Of a DNA stretch of 57,554 nucleotides, positions 30,682 through 38,978 are shown piece after piece; the first letter of the stretch is position 1, and each line of letters opens with the position of its first letter. The position numbers were made by a program, and so were the translations under genes. Source of the stretch: Gammaproteobacteria bacterium (lineage in GTDB: Bacteria; Pseudomonadota; Gammaproteobacteria; Pseudomonadales; Pseudomonadaceae); assembly GCA_018827205.1 (NCBI GenBank), contig JAHJXZ010000028.1, positions 1 to 57,554 of the forward strand. Direction: 5' to 3'. The notes below the pieces were generated by a model. That model searched no databases, had not been told where the DNA came from, and was given only the letters and a program-made list of their open reading frames with translations.

Positions 30682-31238
30682 GCTTCGGACAACAACTCAC
30701 GCCCCGCCAGCAGATGGGCCAGGTAATCGGCGCTGGGCAGCAACCCTTCTTCGCGAAACGCCGGGTTGGCGATATACACCCAGGCCGGCTGCACGCCATG
30801 GGCCGCGACAATCGGCAGGCACTCGCGGCTGTAATAGACCGGCGTGCCTTCGAAATGATCCAGCTTGGCGATCTCGCCAGCGTCCTGCAGGCGATAGAGC
30901 ACGCCTTCCACCCGCCCATCGCGCTGATGGCGAATATTGGCGTAAGCCCGCCCCGGCGCCCGGTCCGCGGCGCGCTTGTTAAAGCACAGGCTGTAACCCG
31001 GCAGATGCCCTGGTAGCGCCTCCAGCACCGTCAAGCCACGCGTCTGCATGCGCGCCGGATTCATATTTGAGCCATAGGCGAAGTACCAGTTGCCCCAGGT
31101 GCTGTGAGCACGCAACGAGCGAAGGCCAGGCAAGGCAAAAACCGGCGAGGACGCGGAGTTTACTGGCTGTAAATGAGCGTCCGAGCCGGCTTTTAACGCA
31201 GCATGGTCGAGCGCAGCAGTGCTCACATCGCTTGGCAT
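30639..31238 (-). CDS. Gamma-glutamylcyclotransferase-like (AIG2 fold) protein with repeat-encoded insert
   Basis: The family core starts at WYFAYGSNMN near residue 51 and includes PGYSLCFNKRA, YANIRHQ and a conserved glutamate in LDHFEGTPVYY. It may cyclise gamma-glutamyl compounds. The ATG at 31238 overlaps the tusA stop (TAATG). Residues 5-45 are encoded entirely by the palindromic repeat 31104-31226, whose 123 bases keep the frame. Removing it would give MPSD joined to STWGNWYFAYGSN, a normal-looking short N-terminus. Whether the insert disturbs activity is unknown; a TTG inside the repeat could serve as an internal start. Confidence 0.82.
   Translation of the reverse strand: MPSDVSTAALDHAALKAGSDAHLQPVNSASSPVFALPGLRSLRAHSTWGNWYFAYGSNMNPARMQTRGLTVLEALPGHLPGYSLCFNKRAADRAPGRAYANIRHQRDGRVEGVLYRLQDAGEIAKLDHFEGTPVYYSRECLPIVAAHGVQPAWVYIANPAFREEGLLPSADYLAHLLAGRELLSEAYWSTLAAWSVHPD
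31104..31226. repeat. Palindromic MITE-like repeat inside a coding frame
   Basis: The outer arms GTGAGCAC (31104-31111) and GTGCTCAC (31219-31226) bound an imperfect palindrome with internal text AGGCAAGGC, GAGTTTACTGGCTGTAAATGAGC and AACGCAGCAT. The same core pattern recurs at 57481-57540, so this is a dispersed family. It has no coding capacity of its own but is read through as 41 codons by the cyclotransferase-like gene. Confidence 0.75.
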
Positions 31239-31489
31239 TAGTCGAGCTTCTTGCGGATCAGATACAGGTAGGTCGCGCCCTCTTCGGCCTGCTCCACCAG
31301 TTCATGACCGAGAAACACACAGAATTTCGGAATGTCGCGGCGAGTAGAGGGATCGGTGGCTATCACCTTGAGCAGGCCGCCGGCCTGCAGATCGCGCACC
31401 TTGTTGTGCAGCATCATCACCGGCTCGGGGCAGTTCAGCCCGGTAGCGTCGAGGGTGGCGTCGGGAATGGCGGTAGTTTGCAAAGACAT
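31238..31489 (-). CDS. tusA: Sulfurtransferase TusA
   Basis: An 83-residue SirA/TusA-family protein. The persulfide-carrying cysteine is C20 in [14 protein letters not shown] (CPxP motif). It relays sulfur from cysteine desulfurase to the tRNA 2-thiouridine pathway. The fold continues with [19 protein letters not shown]. Its stop overlaps the next gene's ATG, so the two are co-translated. Confidence 0.93.
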   Translation of the reverse strand: MSLQTTAIPDATLDATGLNCPEPVMMLHNKVRDLQAGGLLKVIATDPSTRRDIPKFCVFLGHELVEQAEEGATYLYLIRKKLD

Positions 31490-31675
31490 CGGCAGGCTCC
31501 AGTAACAAGCCGCTATTCTCGCGCAAAGCTGACCCCAAGGTCATCTAGTAGACAATTGAAAACGTCTGCATGCGGACTCTAGCCGATAACAGGTCAACAC
31601 AACCTTGGATGGGCAGCCGCAGGCCGCTCAATCAGGCAGGCTGCGCAGCGCCAACCATTCCAATAAGAGCCACTT

Positions 31676-33217
31676 ATGCGCCTTGCCCTGCTCCTTGCCG
31701 CCCTGCTGCTCAGCGGCTGCGCCGCTCGCGACCAATTACCTGACTTCAGCGCCAGTGCACAGCAGGACCTGCCTGCGACCTATTTCGACGCCGTGATTTA
31801 TGCTCGCGACGGCACCCGCTTGTCGGCCACGGTGTTCCAACCCGCGCTGAAGGTTGGCGAACAGGCGCCAGTAATCGTCCACACCCACGGCTGGGGCGGC
31901 TGGCGCGTCACGCGGCCGAACGGCTTCTACGGCACCCAGATGATGTCCGGCCGCGCCGCAGTCAAAGCCTGGCAGGCCGGTTACTGGGTAATCAGCTACG
32001 ACCAGCGCGGTTGGGGCGGTAGTGAGGGTGATATCGAAATGATGGATCCCGACTATGAAGTGCAAGACGCCCTGGCGGTGATCGACTGGGCTGCCGCCAA
32101 CTTAACGCGACTGAGCATGGATGCACCGAACGATCCCAAAGTCGGCATGCTCGGCGAAAGCTACGGCGGTGCGGTGCAGCTGTTGGCCTCCGCGACCGAT
32201 CCGCGTATTGATGCCATTGTGCCGATTGCCACCTGGTACGACCTCAGTGAAGCCCTGGCCCCGGACAGCCACATGAAAGTCGGCTGGACCAGCGTACTGC
32301 TCAGCCTGGGCCTGTCCACCGGCTATGACTTGGGCAAGTTCGTTCAGACGCCCTACCTGAAAAGTGCCGACGGGCGCATGCGCGAGCCGGTGCGCGCCGA
32401 ACTCAAGGCCCACAGCCTGACTAGCTACTGCGCACGCGGCCAGCGTCCGCAGGCTGATGCCCTGCTGATTCAAGGCATGCGCGACACCCTGTTCCCGCTC
32501 AACCAGGGCCTGGCAATTCGTGATTGCCTGCAACTGGGCGAGCGCGATGTGCGCCTGCTCGGCATGCAGGGTGGCCATATTCTGCCGCCACCCATGCAAC
32601 GCTGGAGCGGCCTGCCGCCGTTCAATAACGAGACGGTGCTGCACTGCGATGGTCGGGCGATCAACCTCTACCAGAGCATCATCAGCTGGTATGAAGACAA
32701 GCTGCGCGGGCGCAAAGGCGTGGCCGCGAGCATTCCCGATTTCTGCGTAAGCCTAAATCTGGATCAGGGCGTGGCCTTGCAACAACTGCCGTCCAGCCAG
32801 CGCATTGAGCTGCCCGCCACCGCTATTCGGCCGCTTAGCAGCGGGCTGTTGCAACCCTCACGGCTCATTACCCTGCAACAGGTTCAGCAGCCCAGCGCAC
32901 TGATTGGCGTGCCACGGGTGCATCTGGATAACGCCGAGGGATTGCCGACGCTGTTTGCCGCCCTGGTGGTCAAGCGCGCCGATGGCCACAGTGAAGTACT
33001 CAGCGAGCAAGTCACCCCGCTTAACGGGCAAGCCAGTACCGAACTGGCCGCCGTCAGCGCGCAATTGCAGCCGGGCGACACCCTAGGCCTGCGCATCAGC
33101 GGTTTCAGTGGCCAGTACCTGTTCAACGGCTCCTGGCAGCTCTCCAGCAGCACACTGCAAGGAAGCGTCGAGTGGCCACAGCTGTTGCCGTTACAGCCAC
33201 AACTGGCCAAGCATTGA
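31676..33217 (+). CDS. Alpha/beta hydrolase lipoprotein, X-Pro peptidase (S15/CocE)-like
   Basis: A 513-residue exported protein; the lipobox LLLSGC puts the lipidated cysteine at about residue 15. An alpha/beta-hydrolase domain has HTHGWGGW (oxyanion region), the nucleophile elbow GESYGGA near residue 162, an aspartate in IQGMRDTLFPL and a histidine in GGHILPP. A C-terminal beta-rich domain follows, as in CocE/NonD and S15 enzymes. The substrate is unknown. The stop lies two bases from the stop of the convergent rlmM. Confidence 0.85.
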   Translation: MRLALLLAALLLSGCAARDQLPDFSASAQQDLPATYFDAVIYARDGTRLSATVFQPALKVGEQAPVIVHTHGWGGWRVTRPNGFYGTQMMSGRAAVKAWQAGYWVISYDQRGWGGSEGDIEMMDPDYEVQDALAVIDWAAANLTRLSMDAPNDPKVGMLGESYGGAVQLLASATDPRIDAIVPIATWYDLSEALAPDSHMKVGWTSVLLSLGLSTGYDLGKFVQTPYLKSADGRMREPVRAELKAHSLTSYCARGQRPQADALLIQGMRDTLFPLNQGLAIRDCLQLGERDVRLLGMQGGHILPPPMQRWSGLPPFNNETVLHCDGRAINLYQSIISWYEDKLRGRKGVAASIPDFCVSLNLDQGVALQQLPSSQRIELPATAIRPLSSGLLQPSRLITLQQVQQPSALIGVPRVHLDNAEGLPTLFAALVVKRADGHSEVLSEQVTPLNGQASTELAAVSAQLQPGDTLGLRISGFSGQYLFNGSWQLSSSTLQGSVEWPQLLPLQPQLAKH

Positions 33218-33219
33218 CA

Positions 33220-34290
33220 CTATTTGCTTAAGCGGCGCAGGTGGCAGGTCACTTCCTCGCGGTCGTGATACAGCTGCTTGCAGGTAATCGAGACCTTGAT
33301 CTTGCGCTCGGCAAAGCCATCTTCCAGACGCTGCAACAGTCGGCGCACTTCGGCGTAGCGCTGCTTCATCGGCAACTTGAGGTTGACCACCGCTTCACGG
33401 CAGTGGCCTTCGCCAATCCAGGTTTCCAGCAAGGCGGCGCTGCGCGCAGGCTTTTCGACAATATCGCAGACCATCCAGTCCACCGGCTGCTTGGGCTTCC
33501 AGGTGAAACCGTCAACCATCAGGTGGGTGACCAGGCCAGTGTCCATCAGACTTTCGGCCATCGGCCCGTTGTCGATGGCGGTGACCAACATGCCGCGCTT
33601 GACCAGCTGATAGGTCCAGCCGCCTGGCGCGGCACCAAGGTCGACCCCGGTCATCTCATCGGACAGGCGCTCATCCCACTGCTCGCGGGGGATAAAGGTG
33701 TGCCAGGCCTCTTCCAGCTTCAGAGTCGAACGGCTCGGCGCTTCGCGGGGGAACTTCAGCCGTGGAATGCCCATGGGCCAGATCGCCGAGTTATTCGCTT
33801 CGGCCATACCGACAAACACCTCGCGACCGCTCTTGAAGGTCAGCAGCAGACGCGGCTTGTGCGCGTCCTCAACCAGCTTGCCGGCCTTGGTCAGCGCATT
33901 GCGCAGCGGTGCCTCGAACTTCTTGCAGAAATTCGACAGTTCCTTGCCATCGTTGGTGTCCAGCACTTCCAGCCACAGGCTGCCGAATACCGGAAAATCC
34001 GCCAGATGGCCGAGCAGCACACTGATCCGGTCCAGCTCCGGCAGGTTGATAAACACCCCGCGCGCCCACTGCCGCGGAAAGATCAACTGATTGAAGCGCA
34101 CACCGCGCATCAGGCGCTCGGCACCATCGTCCTCGGTACAGATAAATTCGGCGCAGGCGGTACTCGGCTTGGCCTTGGCATAACCGGCAACATCCAGACG
34201 TGCGGCATGCTCGGCGATTTCCGCACACACCTCGTTTTCGAAACCGGGGCGGCAGTGCGTTAACAAGGTATTGATCGGCGGGGTAGTCAT
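33220..34290 (-). CDS. rlmM: 23S rRNA (cytidine-2498-2'-O)-methyltransferase RlmM
   Basis: A 356-residue SAM enzyme that methylates C2498 of 23S rRNA. An N-terminal THUMP-like region (residues about 5-170) precedes a Rossmann methyltransferase domain with GVDLGAAPGGWTYQLVKRG (SAM site), DGFTWKP and MVCDIVEKP, and a catalytic lysine in VVNLKLPMKQRY. The ATG at 34290 follows GAGGAG. It is divergent from acnA. Confidence 0.95.
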   Translation of the reverse strand: MTTPPINTLLTHCRPGFENEVCAEIAEHAARLDVAGYAKAKPSTACAEFICTEDDGAERLMRGVRFNQLIFPRQWARGVFINLPELDRISVLLGHLADFPVFGSLWLEVLDTNDGKELSNFCKKFEAPLRNALTKAGKLVEDAHKPRLLLTFKSGREVFVGMAEANNSAIWPMGIPRLKFPREAPSRSTLKLEEAWHTFIPREQWDERLSDEMTGVDLGAAPGGWTYQLVKRGMLVTAIDNGPMAESLMDTGLVTHLMVDGFTWKPKQPVDWMVCDIVEKPARSAALLETWIGEGHCREAVVNLKLPMKQRYAEVRRLLQRLEDGFAERKIKVSITCKQLYHDREEVTCHLRRLSK

Positions 34291-34444
34291 CTGGGTTCTC
34301 CTCAAGGCGCGCATCATAACGGACTCGGGAACCCTAGGCGCTTGCTACCTGTCCAGTTTAGAGAACCGATGGTTTCGCCTGCCGCCTCTAAATGGCGTGC
34401 TTCATCGAGCAGAGCTAGGGTGAAGGCTCTGCAGCAATAAATCC

Positions 34445-34464
34445 GGCTTGCAACCTGGCAAGCC
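34445..34464 (+). promoter_or_regulatory. Hairpin directly before the acnA ribosome binding site
   Basis: GGCTTGC-AACCTG-GCAAGCC forms a perfect seven-base stem. The next bases, TCAGGAG, are the acnA Shine-Dalgarno sequence, eight bases before the ATG. A structure touching the ribosome binding site could affect translation, or the palindrome could be a DNA operator. This is inference only. Confidence 0.35.
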
Positions 34465-34478
34465 TCAGGAGATGCGCA

Positions 34479-37223
34479 ATGCCTTCCGTAGATAGCCTGA
34501 ACAGCCGCCGCAGCCTCGCAGTAGACGGCCAAACCTACCTGTATTTCAGCCTGCCTGAAGCCGCCAAATCCCTTGGCAATATCGACCGTTTGCCGATGTC
34601 GCTGAAAGTGCTGTTGGAAAACCTGCTGCGCTGGGAGGACGACAAAACCGTCACCAGGGCTGACCTGCAAGCCATGGCCGACTGGCTGAGCACCCGCAGC
34701 TCGGAACGCGAGATCCAGTACCGTCCAGCGCGGGTGCTGATGCAGGACTTCACCGGTGTGCCCGCGGTGGTCGACCTCGCGGCCATGCGCGACGCCATGG
34801 CCAAGGCCGGCGGTGACCCGCAGAAGATCAATCCGTTGTCGCCAGTCGATCTGGTAATCGACCACTCGGTGATGGTGGATAAATTCGCCAGCTCCGCCGC
34901 GTTCGGGCAAAACGTCGCCATCGAGATGCAGCGTAACGGTGAGCGCTACGCATTCCTGCGCTGGGGCCAGCACGCCTTCGATAACTTCAGCGTAGTGCCA
35001 CCGGGCACTGGCATCTGTCACCAGGTCAACCTGGAATACCTCGGCCGCACCGTCTGGACCAAGGAAGAAGACGGCCAAACCTTTGCCTTCCCCGACACCC
35101 TGGTTGGCACCGATTCGCATACCACCATGATCAACGGTCTTGGCATTCTTGGTTGGGGTGTCGGCGGTATCGAGGCAGAGGCGGCGATGCTCGGGCAACC
35201 GGTATCAATGCTGATTCCCGAGGTGATCGGCTTCAAGCTCAGCGGCAAGCTCAAGGAGGGCATCACCGCCACTGACTTGGTGCTGACCGTCACGCAAATG
35301 TTGCGTAGCAAAGGCGTCGTCGGCAAGTTCGTCGAGTTCTACGGCGACGGCCTGGCCACGCTGCCGCTGGCGGATCGCGCCACCATCGCCAACATGGCCC
35401 CAGAATACGGCGCTACCTGTGGTTTCTTCCCGGTCGACGAAATCACTCTCGGCTATCTGCGCCTGTCCGGCCGTCCACAGCAGACCGTCAAACTGGTCGA
35501 GGCCTACTGCAAAGCCCAAGGTCTGTGGCGCGAGCCAGGCGTTGAGCCGTTGTTTACGGACAGCCTGGAGCTGGACATGGGCAGCGTCGAAGCCTGTCTG
35601 GCCGGGCCCAAGCGGCCACAGGATCGCGTCGCCCTACCCCAGGTCAAACAAGCATTCGACGACTTTATTGGGTTGCAACTCAAGCCCAGTGCCAGCGCGG
35701 AAGCTCGCCTGCTCGACGAAGGTGGCGGCGGTGCCGCGATTGGCAGTGCCAAGCAGGTTGGTGAAGCTGATTATGAATATGAGGGGCAGACTCATCGCCT
35801 GAAAAACGGCGCAGTGGTCATTGCCGCCATCACCTCCTGTACCAACACCTCCAACCCCAGCGTGATGATGGCCGCCGGGCTGTTGGCAAAAAAAGCCGTG
35901 GAGAAAGGCCTGCAGCGTAAACCGTGGGTCAAGAGTTCGCTGGCGCCGGGTTCCAAGGTGGTCACCGAATACTTCAACGCCGCCGGTCTGACCCGCTACC
36001 TGGATGAACTGGGCTTCGACCTGGTGGGCTACGGTTGCACCACCTGCATTGGTAATTCCGGGCCGCTGCTTGAGCCAATCGAAAAGGCTATCCAGCAATC
36101 CGACTTGAGCGTCGCCTCGGTGCTGTCCGGTAACCGCAACTTCGAGGGCCGCGTGCATCCACTGGTGAAAACCAACTGGCTGGCCTCACCGCCGCTGGTA
36201 GTGGCCTACGCCCTGGCAGGCAGTGTGCGTATCGACATCACCCGCGAAGCGCTAGGCCTAGGTAAGGACGGCCAACCGGTTTACCTCAAAGACATCTGGC
36301 CGAGCCAAGCGGAAATTGCCGAAGCGGTGCTCAACGTTGGCACTGCAATGTTTCACAAGGAATACGCCGAAGTATTCGCAGGTGACGCAGAGTGGCAAGC
36401 CATCGACGTCCCGCAAGCGGCTACTTACACCTGGCAGGCCGATTCGACCTATATCCAGCATCCGCCGTTCTTCGAGAAGATCGCCGAAGCGCCTCCACAT
36501 ATCGGTGACATCCAGCAGGCGCGCATCCTCGCCCTGCTCGGCGACTCGGTGACCACCGACCACATCTCCCCGGCCGGCAATATCAAAGCTGACAGCCCTG
36601 CCGGGCGCTACTTGCGTGAACAGGGCGTCGAGCCGGTCGACTTCAACTCCTACGGCTCGCGGCGCGGCAATCATCACGTGATGATGCGCGGCACCTTCGC
36701 CAATATCCGCATCCGCAACGAAATGCTCGACGGCGAGGAAGGCGGCAACACCCTGCACGTGCCCAGCGGCGAGAAGCTGGCGATCTACGACGCCGCCATG
36801 CGCTATCAGGAGCAAGGCACGCCGTTGGTGGTGATCGCCGGCAAGGAATACGGCACCGGTTCAAGCCGCGACTGGGCGGCCAAAGGCACCAACCTGCTCG
36901 GCATCAAAGCGGTAATCGCTGAAAGTTTCGAACGTATCCACCGCTCCAACCTGGTCGGCATGGGCGTACTACCCCTACAGTTCAAACCTGGGCAGAGCCG
37001 CAAGACGCTGAATCTCGACGGTAAGGAAACACTGACGATCAGTGGCCTAGAGGGCACAGAACTGCATCCATCGATGACGCTAACCCTGGATATCCAGCGC
37101 GCGGATAACAGCCGCGACAGCATTGAACTGCGTTGCCGCATCGATACCCTCAATGAAGTGGAGTACTTCAAGGCTGGCGGCATTCTGCACTACGTGCTGC
37201 GCCAGTTGATCGCGGCCACTTGA
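34479..37223 (+). CDS. acnA: Aconitate hydratase A
   Basis: A 914-residue 4Fe-4S aconitase (IRP/AcnA type) interconverting citrate and isocitrate. Cluster ligands are in [11 protein letters not shown] and [11 protein letters not shown], and substrate-binding regions include [27 protein letters not shown] and [12 protein letters not shown]. Length and N-terminus ([13 protein letters not shown]) are normal. AGGAG precedes the ATG. It is a single gene followed by two hairpins and then aer. Confidence 0.98.
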   Translation: MPSVDSLNSRRSLAVDGQTYLYFSLPEAAKSLGNIDRLPMSLKVLLENLLRWEDDKTVTRADLQAMADWLSTRSSEREIQYRPARVLMQDFTGVPAVVDLAAMRDAMAKAGGDPQKINPLSPVDLVIDHSVMVDKFASSAAFGQNVAIEMQRNGERYAFLRWGQHAFDNFSVVPPGTGICHQVNLEYLGRTVWTKEEDGQTFAFPDTLVGTDSHTTMINGLGILGWGVGGIEAEAAMLGQPVSMLIPEVIGFKLSGKLKEGITATDLVLTVTQMLRSKGVVGKFVEFYGDGLATLPLADRATIANMAPEYGATCGFFPVDEITLGYLRLSGRPQQTVKLVEAYCKAQGLWREPGVEPLFTDSLELDMGSVEACLAGPKRPQDRVALPQVKQAFDDFIGLQLKPSASAEARLLDEGGGGAAIGSAKQVGEADYEYEGQTHRLKNGAVVIAAITSCTNTSNPSVMMAAGLLAKKAVEKGLQRKPWVKSSLAPGSKVVTEYFNAAGLTRYLDELGFDLVGYGCTTCIGNSGPLLEPIEKAIQQSDLSVASVLSGNRNFEGRVHPLVKTNWLASPPLVVAYALAGSVRIDITREALGLGKDGQPVYLKDIWPSQAEIAEAVLNVGTAMFHKEYAEVFAGDAEWQAIDVPQAATYTWQADSTYIQHPPFFEKIAEAPPHIGDIQQARILALLGDSVTTDHISPAGNIKADSPAGRYLREQGVEPVDFNSYGSRRGNHHVMMRGTFANIRIRNEMLDGEEGGNTLHVPSGEKLAIYDAAMRYQEQGTPLVVIAGKEYGTGSSRDWAAKGTNLLGIKAVIAESFERIHRSNLVGMGVLPLQFKPGQSRKTLNLDGKETLTISGLEGTELHPSMTLTLDIQRADNSRDSIELRCRIDTLNEVEYFKAGGILHYVLRQLIAAT

Positions 37224-37227
37224 GCCG

Positions 37228-37258
37228 CCTGGGCAGACGATTCACAAGCCTGCCCAGG
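37228..37258 (+). terminator. First hairpin after acnA
   Basis: CCTGGGCAG (37228-37236) pairs perfectly with CTGCCCAGG (37250-37258), starting four bases after the acnA stop. The loop is 13 bases and there is no T tract. It could protect the 3' end or act with the next hairpin. Confidence 0.45.
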
Positions 37259-37270
37259 GCAACCTAGAGC

Positions 37271-37298
37271 AATGCCGCAGCAAAATACATGCGGCATT
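37271..37298 (+). terminator. Second hairpin after acnA
   Basis: AATGCCGCA (37271-37279) and TGCGGCATT (37290-37298) form a nine-base stem followed by a T-rich CTCTATTCAATTTC. It is a likely acnA terminator of moderate strength, about 65 bases before the aer ATG. Confidence 0.6.
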
Positions 37299-37362
37299 CT
37301 CTATTCAATTTCTGGCTGCAATGGCCGACTATGTGGTGTCGACCCAAAGGATTACCGCCGTC

Positions 37363-38928
37363 ATGCGCAACAATCAGCCGATTACCCAACGTGAACGCAC
37401 TTTTCCAGCCCAGCAAAGGCTGATTTCTACCACTGACCTCAAAGGCCAAATCAGCTACTGCAATGACGCCTTTGTCGAGATCAGTGGCTTTAGCCGCGAT
37501 GAGCTGATTCGTGCGCCGCACAACCTGGTTCGTCATCCAGACGTGCCAGCGGCTGTGTTCCAACATATGTGGGACACCCTGAAGAAGGGCCGGCCGTGGA
37601 TGGGTATTGTCAAAAACCGCTGCAAAAGTGGCGACCACTATTGGGTCAACGCCTACGTCACGCCGGTGACGGAAAACAATCAGGTGGTGGGTTACGAATC
37701 GGTACGGGTTAAGCCGACTGCTGAGCAGGTGCGTCGCGCCGAGGCGCTGTATCAGCGCATCAACAGCGGCAAATCGGCGATCCCCAGCAGTGATCGCTGG
37801 CTGCCAATAGTGCAGAACTGGCTGCCGTTTATCCTAGTCAGCCAGGTGGGTTTTCTGATCGGCGCCTGGCTCGACTCCAGCTGGGGCTTTGCTATCGCTG
37901 CCGGCTTGTCAGTGCCGCTGGGCCTGGCCGGGCTGAACTGGCAACAACGCGGGCTCAAGCGCCTGCTGCGCCTGGCCGACCAGACCACCTCCGACCCGCT
38001 GATTGCGCAGATGTACACCGACAGCCCCGGCGCTCAGGGCCGCCTGGAGATGTCTATCCTCAGCCAGGAAGCTCGCCTGAAAACCTGCCTGACGCGCCTG
38101 CAGGACACCGCCGAACAACTGACCAAGCAAGCCAAGCAAGCCGACACCCTTGCGCACAACAGCTCCGCTGGGCTTGAGCGTCAACGCAACGAGACTGACC
38201 AGGTCGCCACGGCGATCAACGAAATGGCCGCCACCACTCTGGAAGTGGCGAGCAACGTCGCCCGCACCGCCATCGCCACCCAGGACGCCAATCGCTTGAC
38301 CAGCGCCGGCCGTGGCATTGCCGCAGAAACCCGCCAGGCCATTCAACGCCTGTCGCAATCAGTTGGTGATACCGGTGAAACGGTCACCCGTCTGGCCCAG
38401 GACAGTAATGAAATTGGCGGCGTGGTTGATGTGATCAAAGGCATCGCCGATCAGACCAACCTACTCGCCCTCAACGCTGCAATCGAAGCTGCGCGCGCCG
38501 GTGAAATGGGTCGGGGGTTTGCCGTGGTGGCTGATGAAGTGCGCTCACTGGCGCAGCGCACGGCCGAATCCACCGGGCAGATTCACCAACTGATCGCCAA
38601 GCTGCAGCGCACCGCCGAAGAGGCCGTGTTGACCATGGAAATCGGCCGTAAACAGGCCGACGAAGGGGTTGAGCGCGTACAGCAGGCCGATGAGGCGCTG
38701 GCCGGCATCAGCGACGCCGTGGCCAATATCACTGACATGGCCAACCAGATCGCCGCCGCCGCTGAAGAGCAGAGCGCCGTGGCTGATGAGGTCAATCGCA
38801 GCATTACCACCATCGCCCAGCTGGCCGATCAGACTGCTGGCGAAGCGCATGACACCGCCCTGCTCAGCGAGGCCCTGACGGCCACGGCACACGGCCAGTA
38901 CGCTCTGGTAGAGCGCTTCAACAGGTAG
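37363..38928 (+). CDS. aer: Aerotaxis receptor Aer (PAS-MCP)
   Basis: A 521-residue energy/oxygen taxis receptor. The N-terminal PAS domain (about 15-120) includes [23 protein letters not shown] and [11 protein letters not shown], consistent with FAD binding. A hydrophobic anchor of two segments lies about 150-195, followed by a cytoplasmic coiled-coil signalling domain with hairpin tip [20 protein letters not shown]. There is no periplasmic domain. The ATG at 37363 gives [18 protein letters not shown], the family start; an earlier in-frame ATG would add 14 residues. It lies next to acnA, as in P. aeruginosa. Confidence 0.95.
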   Translation: MRNNQPITQRERTFPAQQRLISTTDLKGQISYCNDAFVEISGFSRDELIRAPHNLVRHPDVPAAVFQHMWDTLKKGRPWMGIVKNRCKSGDHYWVNAYVTPVTENNQVVGYESVRVKPTAEQVRRAEALYQRINSGKSAIPSSDRWLPIVQNWLPFILVSQVGFLIGAWLDSSWGFAIAAGLSVPLGLAGLNWQQRGLKRLLRLADQTTSDPLIAQMYTDSPGAQGRLEMSILSQEARLKTCLTRLQDTAEQLTKQAKQADTLAHNSSAGLERQRNETDQVATAINEMAATTLEVASNVARTAIATQDANRLTSAGRGIAAETRQAIQRLSQSVGDTGETVTRLAQDSNEIGGVVDVIKGIADQTNLLALNAAIEAARAGEMGRGFAVVADEVRSLAQRTAESTGQIHQLIAKLQRTAEEAVLTMEIGRKQADEGVERVQQADEALAGISDAVANITDMANQIAAAAEEQSAVADEVNRSITTIAQLADQTAGEAHDTALLSEALTATAHGQYALVERFNR

Positions 38929-38932
38929 CCTG

Positions 38933-38952
38933 GGGCGCACAGTTGTGCGCCC
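38933..38952. terminator. Hairpin between aer and cti
   Basis: GGGCGCAC-AGTT-GTGCGCCC is a perfect eight-base stem with a tetraloop, four bases after the aer stop and facing the convergent cti gene. The T content is low, so it is a probable 3'-end structure serving both genes. Confidence 0.55.
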
Positions 38953-38978
38953 TCTACCGCCCCGCTACAAACGCTCCG

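Noticed and set aside
33218..33219. Terminator between the hydrolase and rlmM genes
   Set aside because: The two stops are two bases apart and no hairpin was seen nearby.
34314..35198. 294-codon minus-strand frame over the acnA start and its upstream region
   Set aside because: It covers conserved acnA coding sequence and the translated product has no family features.
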